Below are positions 40,671-49,149 of a DNA stretch of 64,000 nt, in pieces. A program made the translations under genes and the position numbers. Under the pieces are notes generated by a model. It was not told the DNA's origin. It saw only the letters and a program-made list of their open reading frames with translations, and ran no database searches. Within the stretch, counting starts at the first letter, position 1; each line of letters opens with the position of its first letter. The DNA lies in the IMG/VR virus record IMGVR_UViG_3300042888_001972, positions 1-64,000 of that record. One strand, written 5' to 3'. This DNA comes from a virus.

Positions 40671-42350
40671 TTATGACTCTTTACGTAACTCTCCTTCGTA
40701 ATGTTCGAATCTATCGTGTTCAGTTGGGGTTAAAAGTAATAAACCCGATGACAATTCACCCTTTTTAGTTAATTGATACATATGACTCATCCATGTTTGT
40801 TCGAATGGATGTGCCCATGTTGTGTCCAAAAACATTTTTTTATTTCCCGGTCTACTAACAATTTGAGGCCAATTACAATAATAAACTTCACCGGAACCAT
40901 ACGGTAAACCTTTGTGAGATAAAATTGATGAAAATTTAGTTTTTGGTGCGTTAGGGTCTAACCCAAGATGAGGTAATGACGATTTTTCAGGCCAAAACTC
41001 TTCTCTAACTGATTGAGGTACGTTATACCAAGACCATTGGGTACCATTATCACCATAAAACTCAGAATAATTAAGTTTTAAAAAATCAAAATTTTCTTTT
41101 TTAATTATCTCTAATGATTTGGTATACAAATTTGGGACATATCTATTAAAACCATTTCGACAAACAGAACCTTCGTTAGGAAAGAAAAACATATCATCTT
41201 CAAAAAATAAATAATAATCTAAATCTGTCGTTTCAAAATGTTCGGCAATCCATTGTCTACCTCCACAAATCCCAAGATTTTCTTTTTTTATGTGTTCAAA
41301 TCCGTGTTCTTCACATAATTTCAAGTACTCCTCTGTTGTTGATAAATCCGTTGAATTATCCAACAAATATTTCTTAGTCTTTAATAAATAATCATTATCA
41401 TAAACTTCAAATGATTTAATCAACGTTTTAAATTGATTTGGGCTATTAAAAGTCAAAACATAAAGACCAACTTTATTGGTGTCTAAATTGTTTCCAACAA
41501 TTACCTTTGATTCGTTTTTTGGAACTAAATCATCGTTTTTTAAATCTTCAAAAAATTTACCAACTAACCCATTAGATTCAATTTCAAAGTAGTTAATTAA
41601 ATCAGAATGTTTGTAAGACATTATACTAAAGATTGATTCTTCAGTACCCATATAACCTTCACTAAGAGTAGATTTTAGTAAACCATAGTAAATTCCATTA
41701 ATATCTGTAATAGTACTTTTAGGTCCCCCAAAAAATCCACCTCGAGAAACTTTAGTAACCTTATTACCGGCAATTGAATTTAATTTATTATACTCAAAAC
41801 CATGTATTTCACTCTCAGCTCCATAAGGAAAACTAATAAATGAAAATTTTGAAACATACTTTGATAATTTATCAAAAACTTTATCGTGAGTAAAATAACC
41901 CGGATGAACTGTATTAGTTAATCCACCATCTATCCAAAACATATATTCCGAATCAAACTTATCAAATATTTTTGCATCATGTAAAAGAAAAACTTTTGAC
42001 ATAACTAATGGGTTATAATTCTCAAGTTTTGCCTGTGTCGATTGCTCTAACCACCCAACTTGACTATACCAATTAGGGTTATTCCTAATATTTTGAATCA
42101 AAGGAAAGAACTCTGAATCGGTAAACCAATTTAATGGTCTTTCAATAAATTGAGTATTTGATTCATCCCTTTTTGTAAAAACAAAATCTTTAAGTTCTTT
42201 ATCCCCAAAAATAATCATATTTTCTTGAACATCTAAAAGTTGTTCAAATTTATCTAAATAATGTTGGTACGACCTTGACCATCCTTCAGTTAGGTCACTT
42301 CTACCAATATCCCATATTCCTGTTACTAACGTTATATTACTCATTTTCAA
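40671..42350 (-). CDS. Two-domain glycosyltransferase (HtrL/YibB-like + GT-A)
   Basis: A 559-residue fusion. The N-terminal half (1-270) resembles HtrL/YibB/WlaTC-type proteins: ITLVTGIWDIGR, PLVMSKVFLLHDA, YMFWIDGGLTNTVHP and GGFFGGPKSTI. The C-terminal half (about 285-559) looks like a GT-A transferase with DYYLFFEDDMFFF (near residue 382) as the metal/nucleotide-sugar site and HPFEQTWMSHMY near the end. It is the last gene of a six-gene minus-strand glycosyltransferase cluster and overlaps its neighbour by 14 nt. The acceptor is unknown; host surface glycans or the Thr/Pro-rich phage fibres are candidates. Confidence 0.75.
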   Translation of the reverse strand: MKMSNITLVTGIWDIGRSDLTEGWSRSYQHYLDKFEQLLDVQENMIIFGDKELKDFVFTKRDESNTQFIERPLNWFTDSEFFPLIQNIRNNPNWYSQVGWLEQSTQAKLENYNPLVMSKVFLLHDAKIFDKFDSEYMFWIDGGLTNTVHPGYFTHDKVFDKLSKYVSKFSFISFPYGAESEIHGFEYNKLNSIAGNKVTKVSRGGFFGGPKSTITDINGIYYGLLKSTLSEGYMGTEESIFSIMSYKHSDLINYFEIESNGLVGKFFEDLKNDDLVPKNESKVIVGNNLDTNKVGLYVLTFNSPNQFKTLIKSFEVYDNDYLLKTKKYLLDNSTDLSTTEEYLKLCEEHGFEHIKKENLGICGGRQWIAEHFETTDLDYYLFFEDDMFFFPNEGSVCRNGFNRYVPNLYTKSLEIIKKENFDFLKLNYSEFYGDNGTQWSWYNVPQSVREEFWPEKSSLPHLGLDPNAPKTKFSSILSHKGLPYGSGEVYYCNWPQIVSRPGNKKMFLDTTWAHPFEQTWMSHMYQLTKKGELSSGLLLLTPTEHDRFEHYEGELRKES

Positions 42351-43200
42351 TGTTATTTAATTTTTCAAAAATTCTATAAAAATATATCTCATTATCAAAG
42401 TTATATTGTGCCATATCACTATCTTCATGGTGCCATGTAGTGAATATTAATTTATTAAAGTTATTTTTATTTCTTTGATATATTATTGTATATAAGGCTT
42501 CTTCCATGTCTAACGCATCATAATCAATCATTTCTTTTAAAACATCGTCATACATTAAACAAAAATCATTAATAAGTTCTTTTTTACCACCAAACATACC
42601 TCCGACAATATGACAATTATCAACAATGTCTATGTTATGATAAAATTTTTGGTTAGCTCTTCGTTCTAATAAGTGTTTTGATTGGTCCCCATATAACACC
42701 GTAACCTTATCTTCAACCTTATTCAAGTTCTCAACCATTGTAGGGTTGAATAATGTACATGAGAAAAAGTCGTGGAAATTATCACCACTTCGATATTTTC
42801 TTGGAAATAAACCTCCATGTGATAAACCACAATCAATCCAATAATAAAAATCATAATCCTCTGTAAGATGATTTTTAATCCATGAAGTTTTACTATGCAT
42901 TATTTCATGACATCTATCACTTTTATTTCCATTCAACATTTTTTGAAAATATTCGTGGTTTGGATGTGAAAATAAATCATAAATAATAAACCTAACGTTT
43001 GATTTATATTCGGTAAAATCAATATGTTTTTCAAGATATTCTTTATCTTCTTGAGATGTGTAAATTACAAAATCTGATTCTAAATTCAGTAGTGTTCTTA
43101 ATGAATTTACATAATGATGAATTCTACCAACACGGCCACCTAAAATTGTGTTGTCTAACCCGTTATAAAAACAAGTTATAAATAATGTTTTGTTTTCCAT
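42337..43200 (-). CDS. Glycosyltransferase-like protein, HtrL/YibB family
   Basis: A 287-residue protein related to the N-terminal half of the next gene: TLFITCFYNGLDN, DFYYWIDCGLSHGGLFP (near residue 118), HIVGGMFGGKKELI and EEALYTIIYQR. This set is characteristic of HtrL/YibB-type proteins, found in surface polysaccharide loci and thought to be glycosyltransferases. It overlaps the 559-residue gene by 14 nt, so translation is coupled. No signal peptide or membrane segment, so it would act in the cytoplasm. Confidence 0.68.
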   Translation of the reverse strand: MENKTLFITCFYNGLDNTILGGRVGRIHHYVNSLRTLLNLESDFVIYTSQEDKEYLEKHIDFTEYKSNVRFIIYDLFSHPNHEYFQKMLNGNKSDRCHEIMHSKTSWIKNHLTEDYDFYYWIDCGLSHGGLFPRKYRSGDNFHDFFSCTLFNPTMVENLNKVEDKVTVLYGDQSKHLLERRANQKFYHNIDIVDNCHIVGGMFGGKKELINDFCLMYDDVLKEMIDYDALDMEEALYTIIYQRNKNNFNKLIFTTWHHEDSDMAQYNFDNEIYFYRIFEKLNNIENE

Positions 43201-43209
43201 TTTAATGTT

Positions 43210-43848
43210 TTAAAAAAATATATAATTTTGAGGTTTTCCGAAATTATTTTCGTCCCACCATCCACCAACAAAATATTCATTGGTTTTTTCAATTGGAAAG
43301 GTTTTCAAATATGTTGAACAGTGAATCAAATAACTGTCATTAAATAAAGGTACTAATTTTTCTCTTAAAAATTTTTGGTCTGAATCATAGTAATGACCTT
43401 CCCAATCTTTACTTAATTCATTCATTTTAACTCTATCATTTTTTTTAATCCCCCACATTCCACCCATAATATTATTATGGCTAGGATTATCTCTAATTGA
43501 ATGTAATAAGAATTCAGACTCCATAAAAATATCCACACAATGTTTTTCTCGATACGATAGTCTGGCGTCAGCATCTCTTGAAATCATAACTTCAACATCC
43601 TCATCGTCAATTGCTAAAAATCTCCACATCATCGGGAAGATATTTTCTTCACCTTCATCCATTAAGTATAATTCAACATTACTATAAGTTTTTAATTGTT
43701 CTATAATCTCCGATGAAACTGATTTACCATAATAAATCCTACATATCCAATCCGGAAAAATAACTTGGGCAATCTCAACATTACTTATCATTCCATAAGA
43801 ATATTTTTGTTGCCCACCATACAAAGAAAATGATATTATTTTTTTCAT
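43210..43848 (-). CDS. Glycosyltransferase-like protein with DxD motif
   Basis: A 212-residue protein with the pattern ISRDADARLSYREK followed by a helix and HSIRDNPSHNNIMGGMWGIK. I recognise this as a conserved core of small GT-A-like proteins found in Bacteroidota and large viruses. The RDADAR box gives a DxD metal site. Start MKKIISFSLYGGQQKY is the first strand of a Rossmann-like fold. Its ATG overlaps the stop of the upstream gene by one base. Cytoplasmic; acceptor unknown. Confidence 0.65.
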   Translation of the reverse strand: MKKIISFSLYGGQQKYSYGMISNVEIAQVIFPDWICRIYYGKSVSSEIIEQLKTYSNVELYLMDEGEENIFPMMWRFLAIDDEDVEVMISRDADARLSYREKHCVDIFMESEFLLHSIRDNPSHNNIMGGMWGIKKNDRVKMNELSKDWEGHYYDSDQKFLREKLVPLFNDSYLIHCSTYLKTFPIEKTNEYFVGGWWDENNFGKPQNYIFF

Positions 43849-44786
43849 TATGATAAATCCATAAAAGGCCCGTAATTTTGTACAAACGAATTGTTTTTAT
43901 ACGGGTTTACAACCCCAAATTTATTGTTTAGCACACCATAAACAATAAAATTACTAATCCAACTATAATTTGTAAATATGTTAATTTTTTCTGACATTGA
44001 AATTAAACAAAATTCAACTAAACAAAAGTTCCAATATTCTTCATCATTATAATCTCTTCTTGTCGTTTTTAAAATATCATCGTCATATAAAAAAACATTA
44101 TTAAAATGTTCTTTTATATATTGTTTAACTCTCATACTATTTGAACAAACAAAAACCATTTCATTACTATCACAAATATCTTTTATTTTGTTCATTGTAT
44201 TTTCATTTATTGAAAATGTCGATTTTAATGTTTTGTGTCTTACTTGAAACTCTTCATCTTGTATGTCAGGATGTAATATTCTAGAATTATATGCGTCTCC
44301 AATGTCATCCCACTCTCTAAAATGAATAACACTAAAATTATTTAAATCGTTATCTGTTCTAAATTTTTCTGTGTTTTTAATAATCTCTTTAGATAATTTT
44401 GGAAAATTACTTAAGTCTTGATAATTTAATAAACCAAAATGAGATAAATTAAAAAAATATTGATTATATTCATCATTGAATTCTTTAGGGACAAACATTT
44501 CCCAACAATGTACCCCTGCATTCCATTTCTCATGTGGGTATTTTATTTTATAATTTTCAAAATCATTTAAAGTTTTTCCATTTTCAACTAAAAATATTTG
44601 GTCAAAATATTCATAATATTTGGATTCAAATAAATTTAAAAAATCTATTTTCCTTTTGGAATTAAAGTACAAATGAACATCATGACCTAATTCTTTAAGT
44701 TGTTTAGATGAAAAATATATTTCACAAAAATAAGCATAAAAATCTCCAATACCCGAACTAAAATTTATTTGTATATTAATAGTCAT
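43848..44786 (-). CDS. Probable GT-B glycosyltransferase (fucosyltransferase-like)
   Basis: A 312-residue protein that starts with a GIGDFYAYFCEIYFSSKQL segment, a nucleotide-sugar-type first domain. It then has FSVIHFREWDDIGDAYNSR, resembling the HxRxGD-like motif I of O-fucosyl/alpha-fucosyltransferases, and ends with EKINIFTNYSWISNFIVYGV, like the motif that closes the active site in those families. Low GC even for this window (many AAT/TTT codons) suggests recent acquisition. One base separates it from the upstream gene. Family assignment is by pattern. Confidence 0.52.
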   Translation of the reverse strand: MTINIQINFSSGIGDFYAYFCEIYFSSKQLKELGHDVHLYFNSKRKIDFLNLFESKYYEYFDQIFLVENGKTLNDFENYKIKYPHEKWNAGVHCWEMFVPKEFNDEYNQYFFNLSHFGLLNYQDLSNFPKLSKEIIKNTEKFRTDNDLNNFSVIHFREWDDIGDAYNSRILHPDIQDEEFQVRHKTLKSTFSINENTMNKIKDICDSNEMVFVCSNSMRVKQYIKEHFNNVFLYDDDILKTTRRDYNDEEYWNFCLVEFCLISMSEKINIFTNYSWISNFIVYGVLNNKFGVVNPYKNNSFVQNYGPFMDLS

Positions 44787-44787
44787 T

Positions 44788-45738
44788 TTATAAATCTAAT
44801 AATTTTAATGTGTATTCAATACTACTTTCAGGTGATAAGTATTTTTCATAATACTCTCTAGCGTTTGTTGAAATAAAATTCAAAAATTCTTTATCGTCTT
44901 TTACTTCTAAAAATTTTTTTGTTATCATATCCGCATGATGTTGTAACCCATTTCTATCTAAGTTCATCCAATCTTTTAAGTCATCCGGTCTTTTAACTGA
45001 AATATAATGATAATTCGGAATCAATGGTTCGTGAAATTCACTTGTAAATTCAAATCTAATGAATGGAATACCCATTGCCATACATTCTATATCTCTATAA
45101 CAAATTTCAGCTCTACCTGCAACAGAAAATGCAACTTCAAAATTCAACATTTCGTTAGCGTAATTTTCAAACCCACCAATTGGTCCTCCACCATAAAAAA
45201 CATCAGGACTAAAATAATTAAGAATAGGTCTTGTTGATGTATCTCCTCTGAAATAAAATTTATCATTGGAGATGTCCATGGTTTTTCTTAAGTTATAATA
45301 ATAATCTAAATCATACTCATTTGACGGAAAATATATCCATGGAAAGTATTTGTATTGATTTTGGGGTGAAACATGATGATATACTTTTTCTCTAATAAAT
45401 TGAGAAATAAAAACTTTTTTTACATTATCATACGATTGTAAGTTTAAAGTTGCTGAGGTTAAATCATCAGCAACTCCAAACACATATGTTTCACCTGTGT
45501 CATAATCTTCAATAATCATTTCACATTCGTAGGTCAATACATCAACATCATTTTCATTATGTTGCCACCCCAGTCTAACTAATTTTTGTCCGAGATGAGC
45601 ATCTCTATAATATCTATCGGTCACGACATCATGTTTTTCCGACAATTTTTTAATAAAATTATCAAAGAATATATTGTAATACCTATATTTTTTACTTTGA
45701 TGGTTTGTTGGTTGATGAACTATTAATTTTCTACTCAT
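44788..45738 (-). CDS. Probable GT-B glycosyltransferase
   Basis: A 316-residue protein with a nucleotide-sugar-binding C-terminal domain: FSVAGRAEICYRDIECMAMG followed by IPFIRFEFTSEFHEPLI. It fits GT-B enzymes where a conserved acidic residue near AMGIP contacts the sugar nucleotide. The N-terminal half contains VFGVADDLTSATLN and a KKVFISQFIREKVY strand-helix typical of an acceptor domain. It is part of the six-gene cluster, 8 nt after the GT60-like gene and 1 nt before the next. Specificity unknown. Confidence 0.6.
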   Translation of the reverse strand: MSRKLIVHQPTNHQSKKYRYYNIFFDNFIKKLSEKHDVVTDRYYRDAHLGQKLVRLGWQHNENDVDVLTYECEMIIEDYDTGETYVFGVADDLTSATLNLQSYDNVKKVFISQFIREKVYHHVSPQNQYKYFPWIYFPSNEYDLDYYYNLRKTMDISNDKFYFRGDTSTRPILNYFSPDVFYGGGPIGGFENYANEMLNFEVAFSVAGRAEICYRDIECMAMGIPFIRFEFTSEFHEPLIPNYHYISVKRPDDLKDWMNLDRNGLQHHADMITKKFLEVKDDKEFLNFISTNAREYYEKYLSPESSIEYTLKLLDL

Positions 45739-45746
45739 TAATTTTA

Positions 45747-47012
45747 TTAACTAACTATATTATGGTGTAATCTGCCTGTTATTCTATCACACCATCCTTT
45801 AGATGTTGAAAACGGCCATACAACCCAATGTGATGGTAATTCGTCTGTTTGGAATTCTCTCCACACTTTACAATATTTGTCAGGGTCTCTCATAAAACCA
45901 GCAATTTCGTTTTTATCAGCATCTTTTCTAAATAAAGTCTCATCTTTATCATTATGGAATGCAACAACCCAAAACTCATAATCTTTTTCAGGTACTTGGT
46001 CATAACCAATATCAATACAATGTTTGAACATCATACAAAAACTATCTTTCCATTCTTGCTCTGTTTCAAAATTATATGGATTTGGTGGGTAGTTTTTATC
46101 TAAAGTGTATTTATCAATCGCTCTCTTTTCAAATAACAACCCTGAATACTTTTCGTAGTCTGTTAAGGTTCTAATTGGACCAAATCCAAATGGACCATCA
46201 TGTCCTTCTTGTTTTTCACCATCCATACCAAATAGTTTTCTATTTGTAAAATGAGAATGTTTGTTTTTCTCCCCCCACGTTTTGTCGTCATCCCATTGTT
46301 TGGTTCTACCTTTACGAGTATATTCATGATATACCACAGGAATTTGTGGATGGAACAAATCGTAACCCCAAGTATAAGCTCTTGCCGCGATTGAAATTTC
46401 TTCACCATGAAAATAATATTCAGGGTTGTGTTGGACTTCTAACGAGAAGGCACCCAATGTAAAACAAAAGTGTGCTGAATAGAATCTTGCCGTCACAGGT
46501 TTTTTCATTTCTCTCCATCCCGGGATTGTTTCAGGTAAAAAGAATACAGCACCTTCAGGGATGAATCTATCGAATACCATTCTCCATGCTTCATTCACTC
46601 TACCTGCTGGGTCATTTTCAGGGTCAAAAGATGGTACGTAACCTGTTAACAAAGGTTTCTCATATCCGTCTTTTTGAAGACCTTTAATCATCTTGATTAA
46701 AATATCGTCCCAATCTTTAACAAATCTCATATGAGAATCTATTTGAAGGGTATATGTCTCACCACCATAAAGTTGTTGAGTTAGATTTCTTGCCCAACAA
46801 ACACCTTTGGATTCTTCGTATGGAATATCCAAGATTTTAAATCTTTTATCTTTTCTATAGTCTTCTAATTTATCGAATCCATCGTCTTCACTAAATTGTC
46901 TTGCAATTCCAAAATGAATATTTTTAGGTTTCTTGGCGTTCTCCAACATATTTTTAATTGTTGGTTCTAATTGTGGGTCTCGGTAAGAGGCGATTTGAAC
47001 AAATATTTTCAT
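45747..47012 (-). CDS. GlcNAc-transferase-like glycosyltransferase (GT60-type)
   Basis: A 421-residue protein that I recognise as the GlcNAc-transferase family related to the Skp1 hydroxyproline GlcNAc-transferase (GT60). It has FVQIASYRDPQLEPTI at the start, CWARNLTQQLY, LQIDSHMRFV (near residue 89, DxH metal site) and YYFHGEEISIAARAYTWGYD (near 200). Family members transfer GlcNAc to hydroxyproline or Ser/Thr of proteins, which is striking beside Thr/Pro-repeat fibre genes. It heads the glycosyltransferase operon, just downstream of a terminator at 47040-47065, so it needs read-through or an unseen promoter. Confidence 0.78.
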   Translation of the reverse strand: MKIFVQIASYRDPQLEPTIKNMLENAKKPKNIHFGIARQFSEDDGFDKLEDYRKDKRFKILDIPYEESKGVCWARNLTQQLYGGETYTLQIDSHMRFVKDWDDILIKMIKGLQKDGYEKPLLTGYVPSFDPENDPAGRVNEAWRMVFDRFIPEGAVFFLPETIPGWREMKKPVTARFYSAHFCFTLGAFSLEVQHNPEYYFHGEEISIAARAYTWGYDLFHPQIPVVYHEYTRKGRTKQWDDDKTWGEKNKHSHFTNRKLFGMDGEKQEGHDGPFGFGPIRTLTDYEKYSGLLFEKRAIDKYTLDKNYPPNPYNFETEQEWKDSFCMMFKHCIDIGYDQVPEKDYEFWVVAFHNDKDETLFRKDADKNEIAGFMRDPDKYCKVWREFQTDELPSHWVVWPFSTSKGWCDRITGRLHHNIVS

Positions 47013-47039
47013 AGTATTACTTTTTGTTTTAAAAATAAA

Positions 47040-47065
47040 AAACCCTCGAGATAAGTCGAGGGTTT
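47040..47065 (-). terminator. Terminator between fibre and glycosyltransferase genes
   Basis: Stem AAACCCTCGA / TCGAGGGTTT (10 bp, 6-nt loop) followed on the minus strand by TTTTTTATTTTT. Confidence 0.88.
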
Positions 47066-47088
47066 AATGAAATATATTTTATTTTTTT

Positions 47089-49059
47089 TTATATACATCC
47101 CACTGGGTTTACAAATGTAATTACACCTGGACCAGATGTACCATCTATTTCAATACTTTTAGTTCCATCAGAATACCATCCATCAGGAGCTTCGTTAGTT
47201 GGAGGTATACCTGCAGTTAAGTATAACGTTTCTCCCACGTTAGGACCAGGTCCTCCCGCAACAGTTCCGTAAATTGTTTGTGGTGTTGCAATACACGCCG
47301 CATTTTCCGTTCCTCCTGTTCCTAAACTATATGTATAATAAGCGAAGGTTGATGTAGGAGTTGGTGTTTGAGTAGATGTTTGTGTAGGGGTTTGTGTATT
47401 TGTTGGTGTAGGAGTTTGCGTAGATGTTTGTGTCGGTGTTGGAGTTAATGTTTGACATACGCTAAATCCTCCTGTTTGTGTACCATTATTTAATTGAACA
47501 ACAATTTGAGAGTTATTAAAATAACCGTTTAAGTTTTCAGTGCTTGGTCCAATAATTGTATTATAGAATATAATATTTTCATCAAATAAAGAATCTTCAC
47601 CATAAATTGTTATTGATGGGAAATATTGTCCACACGCCTCGTCAGATGTTGTTCCTGAATATACTGTAAATGCAAATCTATTACCTGTTGGTGTTGGTGT
47701 TTGAGTTGGTGTTCCTGTTGGTGTTTGTGTTTGAGTTGGTGTTTGAGTTGGTGTAGGAGTTGCCGTTAATGTGGTTGTTGTAGTTGGTGTTTGAGTTTGT
47801 GTTTGAGTTGGTGTAGGAGTTTGTGTAGGAGTTGCCGTTAATGTGGTTGTTGTAGTTGGTGTTTGAGTAGATGTTTGTGTAGGAGTTTGAGTCTGAGTTT
47901 GAGTCGGTGTTGGTGTTAATGTTTGACAAGCAACATAACCACCTGTTTCTACTCCATTATTTAATTGAACAACAATTTGAGAATTGTTGAAATATCCTGT
48001 TAAGTTTCCAACACTTGGTCCAACAATTGTGTCATAAAGTATTGTGTTATCATCAAAAGTTTGTTCTTCACCATAAATTGTTATTGATGGGAAATATTGT
48101 CCACACGCCTCGTCAGAGGTTGTCCCTGAATAAACACTAAACATAAATCTATTTGCAGTTGGAGTTGGTGTTTGAGTTGGGGTTCCTGTTGGAGTATTAG
48201 TTGGAGTATTAGTTGGTGTTTCCGTATTTGTCGGAGTATTTGTTGGAGTTTCTGCCGGTGTTCCTGTATTTGTTGGTGTATTTGTTGGAGTACTAGTTGG
48301 AGTTGCCGTTGGTAATCCAATACAACCATTAGGGTCTGATTGTGTAATTTCACCTAAACCTCCTGATACAATAAACCAAGCGGTTCCATTAGAATAATAT
48401 CCATCAGAAACAGGATTAGTTAATGGGTTGCCAGGTGTTTGATATAAGAATTCACCAACATTAGGACCCGGTCCATCAACTACTTGACCATAAACCGTTT
48501 GAGGTGATGCAGCAAAGTTATTACAAGCATCACTTGCATTATTTCCAAAACCTAAACTATAAATAAAATATAAAAAAGTTGTGGTTGGAGTTTGAGTCTG
48601 AGTTGGTGTTGGAGTATTAGTTGGAGTTTCTGTATTTGTTGGTGTTGGTGTTTGTGTTGGTGTACCTGTTTGTGTCGGAGTTTGAGTTTGAGTTTGGGTA
48701 GGAGTATTTGTAGGAGTTTCCGTATTAGTTGGAGTTTGAGTTTGTGTTTGAGTTTGGGTTGGTGTAGGCGTATTTGTGGCCGTATTACTTGGCGTTGGAG
48801 TATTTGTTGAAGTTGGTGTATTAGTTGGAGTTGGCGTATTACTAGCAGTAACCGGAGGAAATGCTCCTTGGTTTACCAATACAACATAAGGTCTAAATGA
48901 AGGTGCAATTGAATAAGTATTATTAAGTAACCAAATATTCTTAGTTTGATTTGGATTTAATTCAACTTGGTATTGCCATAGAGAATCATCACATCTTCTA
49001 TAGTTAAAGTTCACTAAAGTGGAACCTGTATTTGTTAAAGTATATTTACTACATGCCAT
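47089..49059 (-). CDS. Mucin-like repeat fibre/adhesin A
   Basis: A 656-residue protein built as globular units joined by long Thr-Pro-Asn/Gln linkers ([14 protein letters not shown]). An N-terminal domain (1-85, IAPSFRPYVVLVN) is followed by four related units of about 75-88 residues near 161, 302, 460 and 571. Each has two cysteines and a YSLG/YSGT...AC...IYG...GP.VG...GYY core. Units 2 and 3 are near-duplicates even at DNA level. The linkers are over 80% T/P/N/Q. No signal peptide. A late motif lies upstream. It is likely a virion surface fibre; the linkers would be good O-glycosylation substrates for the adjacent enzymes (inference). Confidence 0.7.
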   Translation of the reverse strand: MACSKYTLTNTGSTLVNFNYRRCDDSLWQYQVELNPNQTKNIWLLNNTYSIAPSFRPYVVLVNQGAFPPVTASNTPTPTNTPTSTNTPTPSNTATNTPTPTQTQTQTQTPTNTETPTNTPTQTQTQTPTQTGTPTQTPTPTNTETPTNTPTPTQTQTPTTTFLYFIYSLGFGNNASDACNNFAASPQTVYGQVVDGPGPNVGEFLYQTPGNPLTNPVSDGYYSNGTAWFIVSGGLGEITQSDPNGCIGLPTATPTSTPTNTPTNTGTPAETPTNTPTNTETPTNTPTNTPTGTPTQTPTPTANRFMFSVYSGTTSDEACGQYFPSITIYGEEQTFDDNTILYDTIVGPSVGNLTGYFNNSQIVVQLNNGVETGGYVACQTLTPTPTQTQTQTPTQTSTQTPTTTTTLTATPTQTPTPTQTQTQTPTTTTTLTATPTPTQTPTQTQTPTGTPTQTPTPTGNRFAFTVYSGTTSDEACGQYFPSITIYGEDSLFDENIIFYNTIIGPSTENLNGYFNNSQIVVQLNNGTQTGGFSVCQTLTPTPTQTSTQTPTPTNTQTPTQTSTQTPTPTSTFAYYTYSLGTGGTENAACIATPQTIYGTVAGGPGPNVGETLYLTAGIPPTNEAPDGWYSDGTKSIEIDGTSGPGVITFVNPVGCI

Positions 49060-49076
49060 CTTATTTTTGTTTTATA

Positions 49077-49084
49077 TATAAATA
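49077..49084 (-). promoter_or_regulatory. Late-promoter motif before fibre gene A
   Basis: TATTTATA followed by TATAAAAC on the minus strand, 17 nt before the ATG. Confidence 0.58.
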
Positions 49085-49149
49085 CTATAATAGTATTGAT
49101 TTTATGTTTTTATCTTAAATTATTTTTTTATTTCAAAGGATATTAAAGA

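Noticed and set aside
47680-48830. Dense short repeats resembling a CRISPR or minisatellite array
   Set aside because: Repeats are in frame, vary in length, lack spacers and encode the Thr/Pro linkers of a fibre protein.
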